A stretch of DNA of 64,000 nucleotides from Streptomyces sp. NBC_00247 (lineage in GTDB: Bacteria > Actinomycetota > Actinomycetes > Streptomycetales > Streptomycetaceae). Numbering within the stretch: the stretch's first letter is position 1; each line of letters starts with the position of its first letter. The notes beneath the pieces were generated by a model. That model was not told the origin of the DNA. It ran no database searches and saw only the letters and a program-made list of their open reading frames with translations. Position numbers and translations under genes: made by a program. Positions 30,504-38,422 of this stretch are shown here, piece by piece. Where the stretch lies: NCBI RefSeq assembly GCF_036188265.1, contig NZ_CP108093.1:620001-684000 (forward strand), given 5' to 3'.

Positions 30504-31730
30504 ATGCAGATCACCCTGCCGACCGCCGTCGTCGAAGGGATCCAGCTCACCGTCATGCCCTTCCGGGCGGACGCCGTGATCGGGACCATGTCCGTGGCGA
30601 CCCTCGTCCAGCTCGTCCCCTCGCCCCGCCGGGAGGAGGACACGAAGACGCTGAGGGCCGCGTCCGGCACGGTTCGGCGCCACGCCGAGCTGCGGGCCCT
30701 GGTGCAGCGGGCGTTGAAGTCCACGCAGAAGGGACGGAACGTCGGCGCCTACGCCGAGTACATCGCCGACGGGGTGAAGGGGGAGCTGGGCGCCGGCTGG
30801 TCCACGCCGCCGGTCACCTTCTGGCACGCCGGTCCGCTCGCGGCCCTGAGCGACGAACTGGTGCCCGGAACCGGGCTGCGGACCCTGACCATCACGCCGG
30901 GCACCTGCGTGGTCGCCATCGACGGCGAGACGCAGACCACCGCCTGGCACGACCTCTACGACGACCCCGGGCGGTTCGGCCTCACCTACGCCGAACTCGC
31001 CACCGTCCGCGTCCCCTTCGAGCTCTACGTGGACCTGTCGGTCGCCGACGCGCGGCAGATCTTCTACGACCGCAACGTGCAGGGCGTGGCCGTCGCCAAG
31101 AACCTCGCCATGTCGATGGACCAGCGCGACTTCGCGACCCGGCTCGCGCACCGCCTCGCCGAGTCCGTCAAGGTCGAGGTCGACGGCCGGCTCGTACCGT
31201 TCACCAGGTTCGTCAATGCCAGCAAGCGGCAGGTCGGCATGAACGATCCGGAGGTCATCACGCTCTCCGCGCTGCGCGCCCTCGTCATCACCACGATCTA
31301 CGGGCGCTCCGGACTGACCCGTTCGGCCGAGACGGTCCACGAGGACGAGCTTCCCGCCGGAACGGATGCCGGACAGGTGGAGAACGGGGTCGTCCCGACT
31401 CTGTCCCGGCTGATCTCCGACTTCCATCCGCACTTCGCCGCGCGCAGCGCCATCACCGCCCCGGCGGTGCTCGCGGGCCTCGGGATCGCTGTCCACCGGA
31501 CCACCCCGTGGGCCGACCCGATGGGCGCCCTGGGCGTCGAGGACCTGTACCGGCTCCTCGCCGACATCCACTGGGACCGGGATCCCCGCTACTGGGACGG
31601 CGTCGCGGCCAAGGCGAGCGCCTCCGGACGCCTCAACTTCAGCGGTGGCGTCAAGGACTCCGGCGGCCGCGTGGCCGACGCGATCCTCTACCCCGCGACG
31701 GAGGCGGGCCGCAAGACCCGCGGCCGGTGA
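30504..31730 (+). CDS. DndB/DGQHR-like protein
   Basis: 408 residues from the ATG at 30504, with GAGGGAG 8 bases upstream. The layout fits the DndB/DGQHR family: VAIDGETQTTAWHDL (about 137-151) at the place of the DGQHR motif, then YVDLSVADARQIFYDRNVQGVAVAKNLAMSMDQRD, matching the family's D-x-N segment after the core. DndB regulates or supports phosphorothioate DNA modification, and relatives occur in other DNA-modification loci. No dndA/C/D/E genes are visible, so a direct sulphur-modification role is unlikely. Divergence from an orphan methylase suggests a paired modification or sensing function. Family assignment is moderate. Confidence 0.7.
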   Translation: MQITLPTAVVEGIQLTVMPFRADAVIGTMSVATLVQLVPSPRREEDTKTLRAASGTVRRHAELRALVQRALKSTQKGRNVGAYAEYIADGVKGELGAGWSTPPVTFWHAGPLAALSDELVPGTGLRTLTITPGTCVVAIDGETQTTAWHDLYDDPGRFGLTYAELATVRVPFELYVDLSVADARQIFYDRNVQGVAVAKNLAMSMDQRDFATRLAHRLAESVKVEVDGRLVPFTRFVNASKRQVGMNDPEVITLSALRALVITTIYGRSGLTRSAETVHEDELPAGTDAGQVENGVVPTLSRLISDFHPHFAARSAITAPAVLAGLGIAVHRTTPWADPMGALGVEDLYRLLADIHWDRDPRYWDGVAAKASASGRLNFSGGVKDSGGRVADAILYPATEAGRKTRGR

Positions 31731-31842
31731 CGCCGCACTGCCGCACGCCACCGGTTCGGCGGCCCGCCGCCGGGACCGCCGAGTCCACCACGACACTCCG
31801 AACCGCCGCCGCCGCGGACATACGACTCGACTGGAGCACTCC

Positions 31843-32403
31843 ATGAACTCTCCCCAGTACCAGGCGCCCGGCCCCTACGGCGCACCCTCGCACTCCCCCG
31901 CGTTCCCGCCCGCCCCGTCGCCGCGCAAGCCGTCGCGCGCCAAGGCGTGGATCACGCACGGCGCGGTCGCGTGCGTCGCCCTCTTCATCGGTACGGGCAT
32001 CGGCTCCAGCGGGGAAGCCGACGCCGACAGCACGGCCGACGGCCCCTCGAAGCCGGGGCCCACGGTGACGGTGACCGTGACCAAGACGGCCGAGGCCGCC
32101 CCCGCGCCGGCCGTCACCAAGACGGTGACGGCCGAGCCGAAGGCGACGAAGGCCCCCGGCCCGGCGAGCTCCTTCGGCGGCGACGGGGAGTACCTGGTCG
32201 GAGAGGACATCGCGGCGGGGACGTACAAGACCGCCGGCGGCGACGGACTGTTCGGCTGCTACTGGGCCCGGTTGAAGAACGCCAGCGGTGAGTTCGACGC
32301 GATCATCGCCAACAACAACCTGGACGGTCCGGGCCGGGTGACGGTCAAGAAGGGCGAGTACTTCCAGACCCAGGGCTGCCAGGACTGGAAGAAGACGGGC
32401 TGA
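31843..32403 (+). CDS. Small membrane-anchored protein with C-terminal extracellular domain
   Basis: 186 residues from the ATG at 31843 behind TGGAG. A Pro-rich cytoplasmic start (about 1-35) is followed by one membrane helix (WITHGAVACVALFIGTGIGS, about 38-57), a Thr/Val/Lys spacer (VTVTVTKTAEA, VTKTVTAEPKATK), and a domain (about 120-186) with EYLVGEDIAAGTYKT, CYWARL, NNNLDGPGRVTVKKGEYFQTQGC. The two Cys residues could form a disulfide. This C-terminal domain is common in Streptomyces and actinophage proteins of unknown function. Not clearly tied to the preceding island; it has its own strong terminator. Confidence 0.85.
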   Translation: MNSPQYQAPGPYGAPSHSPAFPPAPSPRKPSRAKAWITHGAVACVALFIGTGIGSSGEADADSTADGPSKPGPTVTVTVTKTAEAAPAPAVTKTVTAEPKATKAPGPASSFGGDGEYLVGEDIAAGTYKTAGGDGLFGCYWARLKNASGEFDAIIANNNLDGPGRVTVKKGEYFQTQGCQDWKKTG

Positions 32404-32409
32404 CCCGTG

Positions 32410-32445
32410 GGGTGTCCGGTGGCACACCAGTGCCGCCGGACACCC
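32410..32445 (+). terminator. Strong hairpin terminator
   Basis: GGGTGTCCGG-T-GGCAC (32410-32425) pairs with GTGCC-G-CCGGACACCC (32430-32445) around a 4-base loop: 15 Watson-Crick pairs plus one U-G wobble, starting 7 bases after the stop. Confidence 0.85.
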
Positions 32446-32521
32446 GGCCCGCCACGTCGCGGCGCCACGCTACGGCGGGCGGGCGCGGCGCAACGACCAT
32501 TCACCGGCCGGGGGAACCTGC

Positions 32522-32848
32522 GTGGACGCCGACGAGAATCCAGAACTGATCGTGTATCAGGCCCACTTGACCCAACTCCTCACATGTGACGACAGGGCGG
32601 CCTTCCAGGCCCTCATGGCCCAGATCCGCCACCTCACCACCCGTTCGTACGAGACCAGCCTCTACGACCACCAGCAGACCTTCCGGCTCCTCTGGCACCA
32701 CCTCGACCGGGTCGGCCACTTGACCCGCGCGCACCGGGACGCCGAACTCCGCCTCGCTTCGGGCCGCGCGGGCGCGGAGGAAACCGCGGAACTCGCACTC
32801 TTCCTCACTCTGTGCGCGCGGATCGGGACAGCCGGCGCGCCCCGGTGA
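32522..32848 (+). CDS. Small hypothetical protein
   Basis: 108-residue frame from a GTG at 32522, preceded by a weak GGGGGAA ribosome site. The sequence (MDADENPELIVYQAHLTQLL, TSLYDHQQTFRLLWHHLDRV, AELALFLTLCARIG) looks helical and soluble, with His/Leu heptad-like stretches. Codon use is typical of the host. I do not recognise it. It stands between a strong terminator and the lipoate ligase gene, so it may have its own promoter. Confidence 0.55.
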   Translation: MDADENPELIVYQAHLTQLLTCDDRAAFQALMAQIRHLTTRSYETSLYDHQQTFRLLWHHLDRVGHLTRAHRDAELRLASGRAGAEETAELALFLTLCARIGTAGAPR

Positions 32849-32970
32849 GGACCGGCCCGCCGGCCCCCTCACGGACGCCGACACCCCACGAGCGCGCACC
32901 GCCACCGCACCGCCGCCTTCCGGGGCAATAGACTCGAAGTCCACACCGCGCACCGAAAGGGAGCAAAGCC

Positions 32971-34035
32971 GTGCATGGTGAGTACAAGGTGCCCGGCGGC
33001 AAGTTGGTCGTCGTGGATCTGGACGTCGAAGCGGGCGCCCTGCGGGGTGTCCGGGTGGCCGGGGACTTCTTCCTGGAGCCCGACGAGGCCATCGCGGCCG
33101 TCGACGCCGCCCTGGAGGGGGCTCCCGCGGACACCGACGCCGCCGGACTGGCCGCCCGCGTGGAGGCGGCGCTGCCCGAGGGCACGGTGATGTACGGGAT
33201 CACCACCGAGGGCATCGCTGTGGCGGTGCGGCGGGCGCTGGCCCACGCCACGGACTGGACCGACTACGACTGGCAGTTCATCCACGAGGGCCCCCAGTCC
33301 CCCGAACTCCACATGGCACTGGACGAGGTGCTGACCGAGGAGGTGGCCGCCGGGCGCCGCGCGCCGACGCTCCGCGTCTGGGAGTGGGGCGCCCCCGCGG
33401 TCATCATCGGCAGCTTCCAGTCCTTGCGGAACGAGGTCGATCCCGAGGGCGCGGCCCGCCACGGCGTACGGGTGGTACGCCGGATCTCCGGGGGCGGGGC
33501 CATGTTCGTGGAGGCGGGGAACACCATCACGTACTCCCTGTCCGTTCCGGCCTCCCTCGTCTCAGGGCTCTCCTTCGCGGACTCGTACGCCTATCTGGAC
33601 GACTGGGTCCTGGCGGCGCTCGGCGACATGGGCATCAAGGCCTGGTACCAGCCCCTCAACGACATCGCGACCGAGGTCGGGAAGATCGCGGGCGCCGCCC
33701 AGAAGCGGGTCACCGGTCCGAAGGGCGGTCCCGGGGCGGTCCTGCACCACGTCACCATGAGCTATGACATCGACGCGGACAAGATGCTCGACGTCCTCCG
33801 CATCGGCAAGGAGAAAATGTCCGACAAGGGCACCAAGTCGGCCAAGAAGCGGGTCGATCCGCTCCGGCGCCAGACGGGACTGCCGCGCGAGGCGGTCATC
33901 GGGCGCATGGTCGACTCCTTCCGCAACCGCTACGGGCTCACCGACGGCCACGTCACGGCCGAGGAGCTCGCCCGCGCGGAGGAGCTGGCCGCCACCAAGT
34001 ACAGCGGCGACGAGTGGACCGCCCGCGTGCCGTAG
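32971..34035 (+). CDS. lplA: Lipoate-protein ligase A family with N-terminal accessory domain
   Basis: 354-residue biotin/lipoate ligase-fold protein, probably attaching lipoyl groups to 2-oxoacid dehydrogenase or GcvH subunits. The GTG at 32971 follows AAAGGGAG. Residues about 1-88 form the small accessory domain (GEYKVPGGKLVVVDLDVEAGALRGVRVAGDFFLEPDEAIAAVD) that in E. coli LplA is C-terminal. The catalytic domain follows, with RVWEWGAPAVIIGSFQS, RRISGGGAMF (about 169-178) and a lysine in EVGKIAGAAQKRV. Domain order is swapped relative to E. coli LplA, as in some archaeal and actinobacterial proteins where the small part is separate (LplB-like). Confidence 0.9.
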   Translation: MHGEYKVPGGKLVVVDLDVEAGALRGVRVAGDFFLEPDEAIAAVDAALEGAPADTDAAGLAARVEAALPEGTVMYGITTEGIAVAVRRALAHATDWTDYDWQFIHEGPQSPELHMALDEVLTEEVAAGRRAPTLRVWEWGAPAVIIGSFQSLRNEVDPEGAARHGVRVVRRISGGGAMFVEAGNTITYSLSVPASLVSGLSFADSYAYLDDWVLAALGDMGIKAWYQPLNDIATEVGKIAGAAQKRVTGPKGGPGAVLHHVTMSYDIDADKMLDVLRIGKEKMSDKGTKSAKKRVDPLRRQTGLPREAVIGRMVDSFRNRYGLTDGHVTAEELARAEELAATKYSGDEWTARVP

Positions 34036-34133
34036 CTCCCGGGGCGTCCCCGCGCCGCCGCGACCCGCCGGACCTGCGGCGGCGCGCCGTCCGCGCTTGC
34101 GTGCGCGAGCGGCCGCGACCTACCGTGACGCCC

Positions 34134-34541
34134 ATGCAGTCCTACACGATCGGCCAAGCGGCCCGCCTGCTGGGCGTGAGCCCGGACACCGCACGACGGT
34201 GGGCCGACGCCGGCCGGGTGGCCACGCACCGCGACAAGAGTGGGCGCCGGCTCATCGACGGCGGGGACCTGGCGGCCTTCTCGGTCGAGGTCGCCGGTAA
34301 TGCCGGGAGCGGCGGCGGGGGTGAGGACGAGGTCCCCTACACCTCCGTCCGCAACGCCTTCGCGGGCATCGTCACGGCGGTGAAGCTCGGCGATGTCGCA
34401 GCCCAGGTCGAGATCCAGGCCGGACCGCACCGGCTGGTCTCCCTCCTGACGCGCGAGGCGGTGGAGGAACTGGGCCTGGAGGTCGGCATGGAGGCCACCG
34501 CCCGCGTGAAGTCGACCAACGTGCACATCGACCGCGTCTGA
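34134..34541 (+). CDS. HTH-Mop molybdate-responsive regulator
   Basis: 135 residues. Residues 1-50 are a MerR/excisionase-like HTH (YTIGQAARLLGVSPDTARRWADAGRV), and residues about 68-135 are a Mop/TOBE molbindin domain (SVRNAFAGIVTAVKLGDVAAQVEIQAGPHRLVSLLT, LGLEVGMEATARVKSTNVHIDR). The combination is a compact one-component molybdate sensor, functionally analogous to ModE. It sits 300 bases upstream of modABC on the same strand and probably represses it when molybdate binds. The regulated site is likely the hairpin/promoter region at 34672-34717. Confidence 0.9.
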   Translation: MQSYTIGQAARLLGVSPDTARRWADAGRVATHRDKSGRRLIDGGDLAAFSVEVAGNAGSGGGGEDEVPYTSVRNAFAGIVTAVKLGDVAAQVEIQAGPHRLVSLLTREAVEELGLEVGMEATARVKSTNVHIDRV

Positions 34542-34671
34542 GCGGTTCTCCGCGTCCACGCCCCGGGGGCCGGGTTGCCCTCGGGACTTCGGCGTACCCG
34601 GGTATGGGCGACCGCGTGAGCCCGATCCGTAACCGCATATGCCCCACCCGAAGCATCCTCATCACGGCTCT

Positions 34672-34717
34672 TGCCAGGTAATTGGGGTCTTCCCCCTGGC
34701 ATCTGCGCCAGTATGAT
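34672..34717 (+). promoter_or_regulatory. Candidate mod promoter with overlapping hairpin
   Basis: Within the 300-base gap before modA, TGCCAG (34672-34677) pairs with CTGGCA (34696-34701), and inner GGGG-tctt-CCCC extends it, with a 6-base bulge on the left. Eleven bases on is TATGAT (34712-34717), a good -10. No clear -35 is present because the inverted repeat occupies that region, as expected for a repressor operator. The rest of the gap (34542-34670 and 34718-34838) shows nothing I can name; I see no convincing Moco riboswitch. Confidence 0.45.
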
Positions 34718-34841
34718 CGGTCGTGCGTCCACCCGCGCATGCTGCCGACCTGCCTCGTGCCGCCGGCCGGGCGGTCGCCGACAGACCAGTGCGGAGGAGT
34801 CGCTCGGCTCCTCCGCAGGACCAGAGGGAGCAGACCCCGTG

Positions 34842-35681
34842 ATGACCCGTTCCGCGCGCCGGACCCGTAGGACCCTGCAGTGGACGGGCGTGGGAGTCGC
34901 CGCGCTGCTGGCGCTGAGCGCCTGTTCCTCCTCCGACGGCTCCTCGTCGGACGACGCCACTTCCTCCGCCTCGGCTTCCGCGTCCGCCGATGTCACGCCG
35001 AAGCTCTCCGGCACGGTGACCGTGTTCGCCGCCGCGTCGCTCAAGGAGAGCTTCACGACGCTGGGCGCCTCGTTCGAGAAGGCCCACCCGGGCACGAAGG
35101 TCGTCTTCAACTTCGGCGGCAGCGACAGCCTGGCGGCCGGGATCACCGGGGGCGCCCCCGCCGACGTCTTCGCCGCCGCGAGCGCCAAGACGATGGCCGT
35201 CGTCACCGACGCGGACGACGCGGTGGGCACGCCCGCCACGTTCGTGCGCAACCAGTTGGAGATCGCGACCCTGCCCGGCAACCCGGACAAGATCGCCACC
35301 CTCAAGGACCTGACGAACTCCGATCTGTTGGTCGTGCTCTGCGACAAGACGGTGCCGTGCGGTGCCGCCGCACAGAAGGCCCTGGACGCGGCCGGGCTCA
35401 AGCTCACCCCCGTCAGTTACGAGCAGGACGTCAAGAGCGCCCTGACCAAGGTGGAGCTCAAGGAAGCCGACGCGGCCGTGGTCTACAAGACCGATGTGAA
35501 GGCCGCGGGTGACAAGGTGGAGGGCGTGGAGTTCCCCGAGTCCGCCGACGCCGTCAACGACTACCCGATCGCGCTGCTGAAGGACGCCCCCAACGCCGGG
35601 GCGGCGAAGGCGTTCATCGAGCTGGTGCGGTCCGCCGAGGGCCGGCAGGTGCTGACCGGGGCGGGGTTCATCCAGCCGTGA
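34842..35681 (+). CDS. modA: Molybdate-binding lipoprotein ModA
   Basis: 279-residue substrate-binding protein of the molybdate importer. A lipoprotein signal (RTLQWTGVGVAALLALSACSS, Cys at about 28) and a Ser-rich spacer precede the ModA fold: VTVFAAASLKESFTTLG, FNFGGSDSLAAGI, GAPADVFAAAS, LEIATLPGNP and the terminal GRQVLTGAGFIQP. An in-frame GTG at 34839 is an alternative start; AGAGGGAG lies upstream of both. The stop overlaps the modB GTG (35678-35681). Confidence 0.95.
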   Translation: MTRSARRTRRTLQWTGVGVAALLALSACSSSDGSSSDDATSSASASASADVTPKLSGTVTVFAAASLKESFTTLGASFEKAHPGTKVVFNFGGSDSLAAGITGGAPADVFAAASAKTMAVVTDADDAVGTPATFVRNQLEIATLPGNPDKIATLKDLTNSDLLVVLCDKTVPCGAAAQKALDAAGLKLTPVSYEQDVKSALTKVELKEADAAVVYKTDVKAAGDKVEGVEFPESADAVNDYPIALLKDAPNAGAAKAFIELVRSAEGRQVLTGAGFIQP

Positions 35682-36559
35682 AGCCGCGTGACGCCTCCGA
35701 CGCCGTGACGGGCCCTTCGGTGGGCCGGTCACGGCTTCGCCGTGTCCGAAGCGGTACGGGCCGGGGCGACGGTACGGTCCGGCGCGGGGCACCGCTGCCG
35801 CTGCTGCTGCCGGCCCTGGTCGGCCTGGTGTTCCTGCTGCTGCCGATGGTCGCCCTGCTCGTGCGGGCTCCCTGGCGGAACATGCCGGAACTGCTGTCCA
35901 GTACGGAGGTCTGGCAGGCGCTCCGGCTGTCCCTGGTCTCGGCCACCGCCGCCACCGCGGTGAGCCTGGTCCTGGGCGTGCCGCTCGCGTGGGTGCTGGC
36001 GCGCACCGACTTCCCCGGGCGCGGGTTCGTACGGGCCCTGGTGACGCTGCCGTTGGTGCTGCCACCGGTGGTGGGCGGTGTGGCGTTGCTGCTGGCGCTG
36101 GGCCGCAACGGCGTGGTGGGGCAGTGGCTGGACTCCTGGTTCGGCATCACGCTGCCCTTCACCACGGCGGGGGTGATCGTGGCGGAGGCGTTCGTGGCCA
36201 TGCCCTTCCTCGTCATCAGCGTGGAGGGCACACTACGGGCCGCCGATCCGCGGTACGAGGAGGCGGCCACCACCCTGGGCGCCTCCCGCTTCACGGCGTT
36301 CCGGCGGGTCACCCTGCCGCTGATCGCACCGGGCATCGCGGCGGGTGCCGTACTGGCCTGGGCCCGCGCGCTGGGCGAGTTCGGCGCCACGATCACCTTC
36401 GCGGGCAACTTCCCCGGCCGTACGCAGACCATGCCGCTGGCCGTCTACCTCGCCCTGCAGGACGATCCGGAGGCCGCCATCGCGCTGAGCCTGGTGCTGC
36501 TGGCGGTGTCGATCGCGGTGCTGGCCGGGCTGCGCGACCGCTGGATGACGGCGTCATGA
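35678..36559 (+). CDS. modB: Molybdate ABC transporter permease ModB
   Basis: 293-residue permease with a long basic N-terminus and about six membrane helices. The EAA loop that contacts the ATPase is clear: EAATTLGASRFTAFRRVTLPLIAPGI, followed by ARALGEFGATITFAGNFPGRTQTMPLAVY, typical of ModB. The start is a GTG in a GTGA overlap with modA; the end overlaps modC by ATGA (36556-36559). Confidence 0.95.
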   Translation: MKPRDASDAVTGPSVGRSRLRRVRSGTGRGDGTVRRGAPLPLLLPALVGLVFLLLPMVALLVRAPWRNMPELLSSTEVWQALRLSLVSATAATAVSLVLGVPLAWVLARTDFPGRGFVRALVTLPLVLPPVVGGVALLLALGRNGVVGQWLDSWFGITLPFTTAGVIVAEAFVAMPFLVISVEGTLRAADPRYEEAATTLGASRFTAFRRVTLPLIAPGIAAGAVLAWARALGEFGATITFAGNFPGRTQTMPLAVYLALQDDPEAAIALSLVLLAVSIAVLAGLRDRWMTAS

Positions 36560-37647
36560 CGGGGACTTCCGCCGCTTCCGGCGCTTCCGGCTCCTCCTCC
36601 GCCGCCGCCGAGGGGCTCGACGCCCGACTCGTGGTGGACCGGGGCGCCTTCCGCCTGGACGTGGCGCTGGGCGCCCGGCCCGGCGAGGTCCTCGCGCTGC
36701 TGGGGCCGAACGGCGCGGGGAAGACCACGGCGCTGCGCGCGCTCGCCGGCCTCACCCCGCTCTCCGAGGGGCATCTGCGGCTGGACGGGGCCGCGTTGAC
36801 GGGTGTCCCGCCGGAGTCGCGGCCGGTCGGGGTCGTCTTCCAGGACTACCTGCTCTTCCCGCACCTCTCGGCCCTGGACAACGTGGCTTTCGGGCCGCGC
36901 TGCCGGGGCGTCGCCAAGTCCGAGGCGCGGGCCCAGGCCGCCGCGTGGCTGGAGCGCATGGGGCTCACCGACCGGGCCGGGGCGAAGCCGCGCCGGCTCT
37001 CCGGCGGTCAGGCCCAACGCGTGGCGCTCGCCCGCGCGTTGGCGACCCGCCCCCGGCTGTTGCTGCTGGACGAGCCGCTGGCCGCGCTCGACGCCCGTAC
37101 CCGCCTCGACGTCCGTTCCCAGCTCCGGCGCCACCTCGCCGAGTTCGAGGCGGTCGCGGTGCTGGTCACGCACGATCCGCTGGACGCGATGGTCCTCGCC
37201 GACCGGTTGGTCGTGATCGAGCACGGCCAGGTCGTCCAGGAGGGCGCGCCGTCGGACATCGCCCGCCGTCCGCGTACGGACTACATCGCCCAGCTCGTCG
37301 GCCTCAACCTCTACCGGGGACAGGCCGAGGGCCACACGGTCCGGCTCGACGCCGGGCCCGCCATCACCACCACCGAGGACCTCACCGGACCGGTGTTCGT
37401 GGCCTTCCCCCCGAACGCGGTCACCCTGCACCGCGACCGCCCCACCGGTTCCAGCGCCCGCAACCTCTGGCGGTGCGAGGTCGCGGGGCTGGAGGCGCGA
37501 CGCGACCAGATCCGCGCGGACCTCGCGGGCGAACTCCCTCTCGCCGCCGACCTCACCACGGTCGCCGCCGCCGAGCTCGACCTGCACCCGGGAGCCCCGG
37601 TCTGGGCTACGGTCAAGGCCGCGCAGACGCACGCGTACCCGGCCTGA
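36556..37647 (+). CDS. modC: Molybdate ABC transporter ATPase ModC
   Basis: 363-residue ATPase with Walker A LGPNGAGKTT, Q loop VFQDYLLFPHLSA, signature LSGGQAQRVALARAL, Walker B LLLLDEPLAALD and H loop VTHDPLD. A C-terminal TOBE region follows (about 300-363). Together with modA and modB it forms a complete importer, which supplies molybdenum for the molybdopterin oxidoreductase encoded at 45330-46625 and other Moco enzymes. Confidence 0.95.
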   Translation: MTGTSAASGASGSSSAAAEGLDARLVVDRGAFRLDVALGARPGEVLALLGPNGAGKTTALRALAGLTPLSEGHLRLDGAALTGVPPESRPVGVVFQDYLLFPHLSALDNVAFGPRCRGVAKSEARAQAAAWLERMGLTDRAGAKPRRLSGGQAQRVALARALATRPRLLLLDEPLAALDARTRLDVRSQLRRHLAEFEAVAVLVTHDPLDAMVLADRLVVIEHGQVVQEGAPSDIARRPRTDYIAQLVGLNLYRGQAEGHTVRLDAGPAITTTEDLTGPVFVAFPPNAVTLHRDRPTGSSARNLWRCEVAGLEARRDQIRADLAGELPLAADLTTVAAAELDLHPGAPVWATVKAAQTHAYPA

Positions 37648-37681
37648 GGGATCGTCGGGTGGCGGGACGGCCGCCTCCCGG

Positions 37682-37751
37682 CGACACCACCGTGACACCG
37701 GCCTGGCGCGCCATGGCGCCACCTGACACCACGTGGCACCACATGGCACCA
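37682..37751. repeat. Helically phased tandem operator-like octamers
   Basis: Octamers related to TGGCRCCA start at 37682, 37693, 37704, 37714, 37724, 37734 and 37744, a spacing of 10-11 bases. The best copies are TGGCGCCA (37714), TGACACCA (37724) and TGGCACCA (37734, 37744). Further copies occur at 37783 (TGGCATCA) and 37849 (TGACACCA). They place a binding site once per helical turn, upstream of a gene for a ribbon-helix-helix protein. Confidence 0.7.
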
Positions 37752-37873
37752 CTCCGCACGTCATTCCATCGGGAACCCTCCGTGGCATCACACCCGCCAC
37801 GGGTAACTTCTCGCCGTTTCCGCAGCTCAGAGCGGTGCGGGGAAGCCCTGACACCACACAGGCGCCGCCAGGC

Positions 37874-37910
37874 TTGCGCATGGCGCCATCGTGGTGCCAT
37901 TATGGCGTCA
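37874..37910 (+). promoter_or_regulatory. Leaderless promoter with three operator octamers
   Basis: TTGCGC (37874-37879), an 18-base spacer and CATTAT (37898-37903) place the transcription start at about the ATG at 37910. No ribosome site precedes that ATG, so the mRNA is probably leaderless. Octamers at 37881 (TGGCGCCA), 37892 (TGGTGCCA) and 37903 (TGGCGTCA), each 11 bases apart, cover the whole core promoter. Confidence 0.6.
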
Positions 37911-38422
37911 TGGACCTCACCCCGTATGTCGAGACCCTCCGCCGCGAACTCGCGGTGGCCGCCGAAGCCGGCGGCGACGACGCCCGCGAGCTGGCCGAGA
38001 GGCTCACCGCTCCCCTGGAGTCGGCGACCCGCCTGACCCTGCTCAACGTGCTCTCCGCCGCGATGGACGAGGTCACCCGCGAGCTCGCCCCGGGCTCCGT
38101 CGACGTACGGCTCCGCGGGCTCGACCCCGACTTCGTGGTGACCCGGCCGCCGGCCGACTCCCCCGCGGAGCCGGCCGCTCCCGTCGAACCGCTCTCCGCG
38201 CAGGCGTCCACCGAGAGCGACGAAGGCGGCACCGCCCGCGTCAACCTGCGCCTGCCGGCCCACCTCAAGGCACGCGCCGAGGAGGCCGCGAGCCGCGAGG
38301 GCCTGTCGGTCAACGCGTGGCTCGTACGGGCCGTGTCGGGCGCCGTCGACGGTGGCAGCCGGCCGCGCGCGACGGAGAGGGTCCAGGCACTCGGGCAGAG
38401 CTTCACCGGCTGGGTCCGCTGA
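37910..38422 (+). CDS. Ribbon-helix-helix regulator (HicB-antitoxin-like)
   Basis: 170 residues. The C-terminus (about 107-155) is a ribbon-helix-helix DNA-binding domain: ARVNLRLPAHLKARAEEAASREGLSVNAWLVRAVSGAV. The N-terminus is helical (YVETLRRELAVAAEAGGDDARELAERLTAPLESATRLTLLNVLSAAMDEVTRELAPGSVDVRL), and a variable linker joins them. Such proteins are often annotated HicB-family antitoxins, but no toxin gene is adjacent. The following genes encode a DUF4097 protein and an ABC exporter. Phased octamers in front of it strongly suggest autoregulation, with an RHH dimer per octamer. Confidence 0.85.
   Translation: MDLTPYVETLRRELAVAAEAGGDDARELAERLTAPLESATRLTLLNVLSAAMDEVTRELAPGSVDVRLRGLDPDFVVTRPPADSPAEPAAPVEPLSAQASTESDEGGTARVNLRLPAHLKARAEEAASREGLSVNAWLVRAVSGAVDGGSRPRATERVQALGQSFTGWVR

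Noticed and set aside
30504-31730. Phosphorothioate (Dnd) modification locus
   Set aside because: Only a DndB-like gene is present; no DndA, C, D or E homologue occurs in the window.
34542-34841. Molybdenum-cofactor riboswitch before modA
   Set aside because: The hairpin at 34672-34701 is simple and lies near a -10, and I cannot identify the conserved Moco RNA elements.
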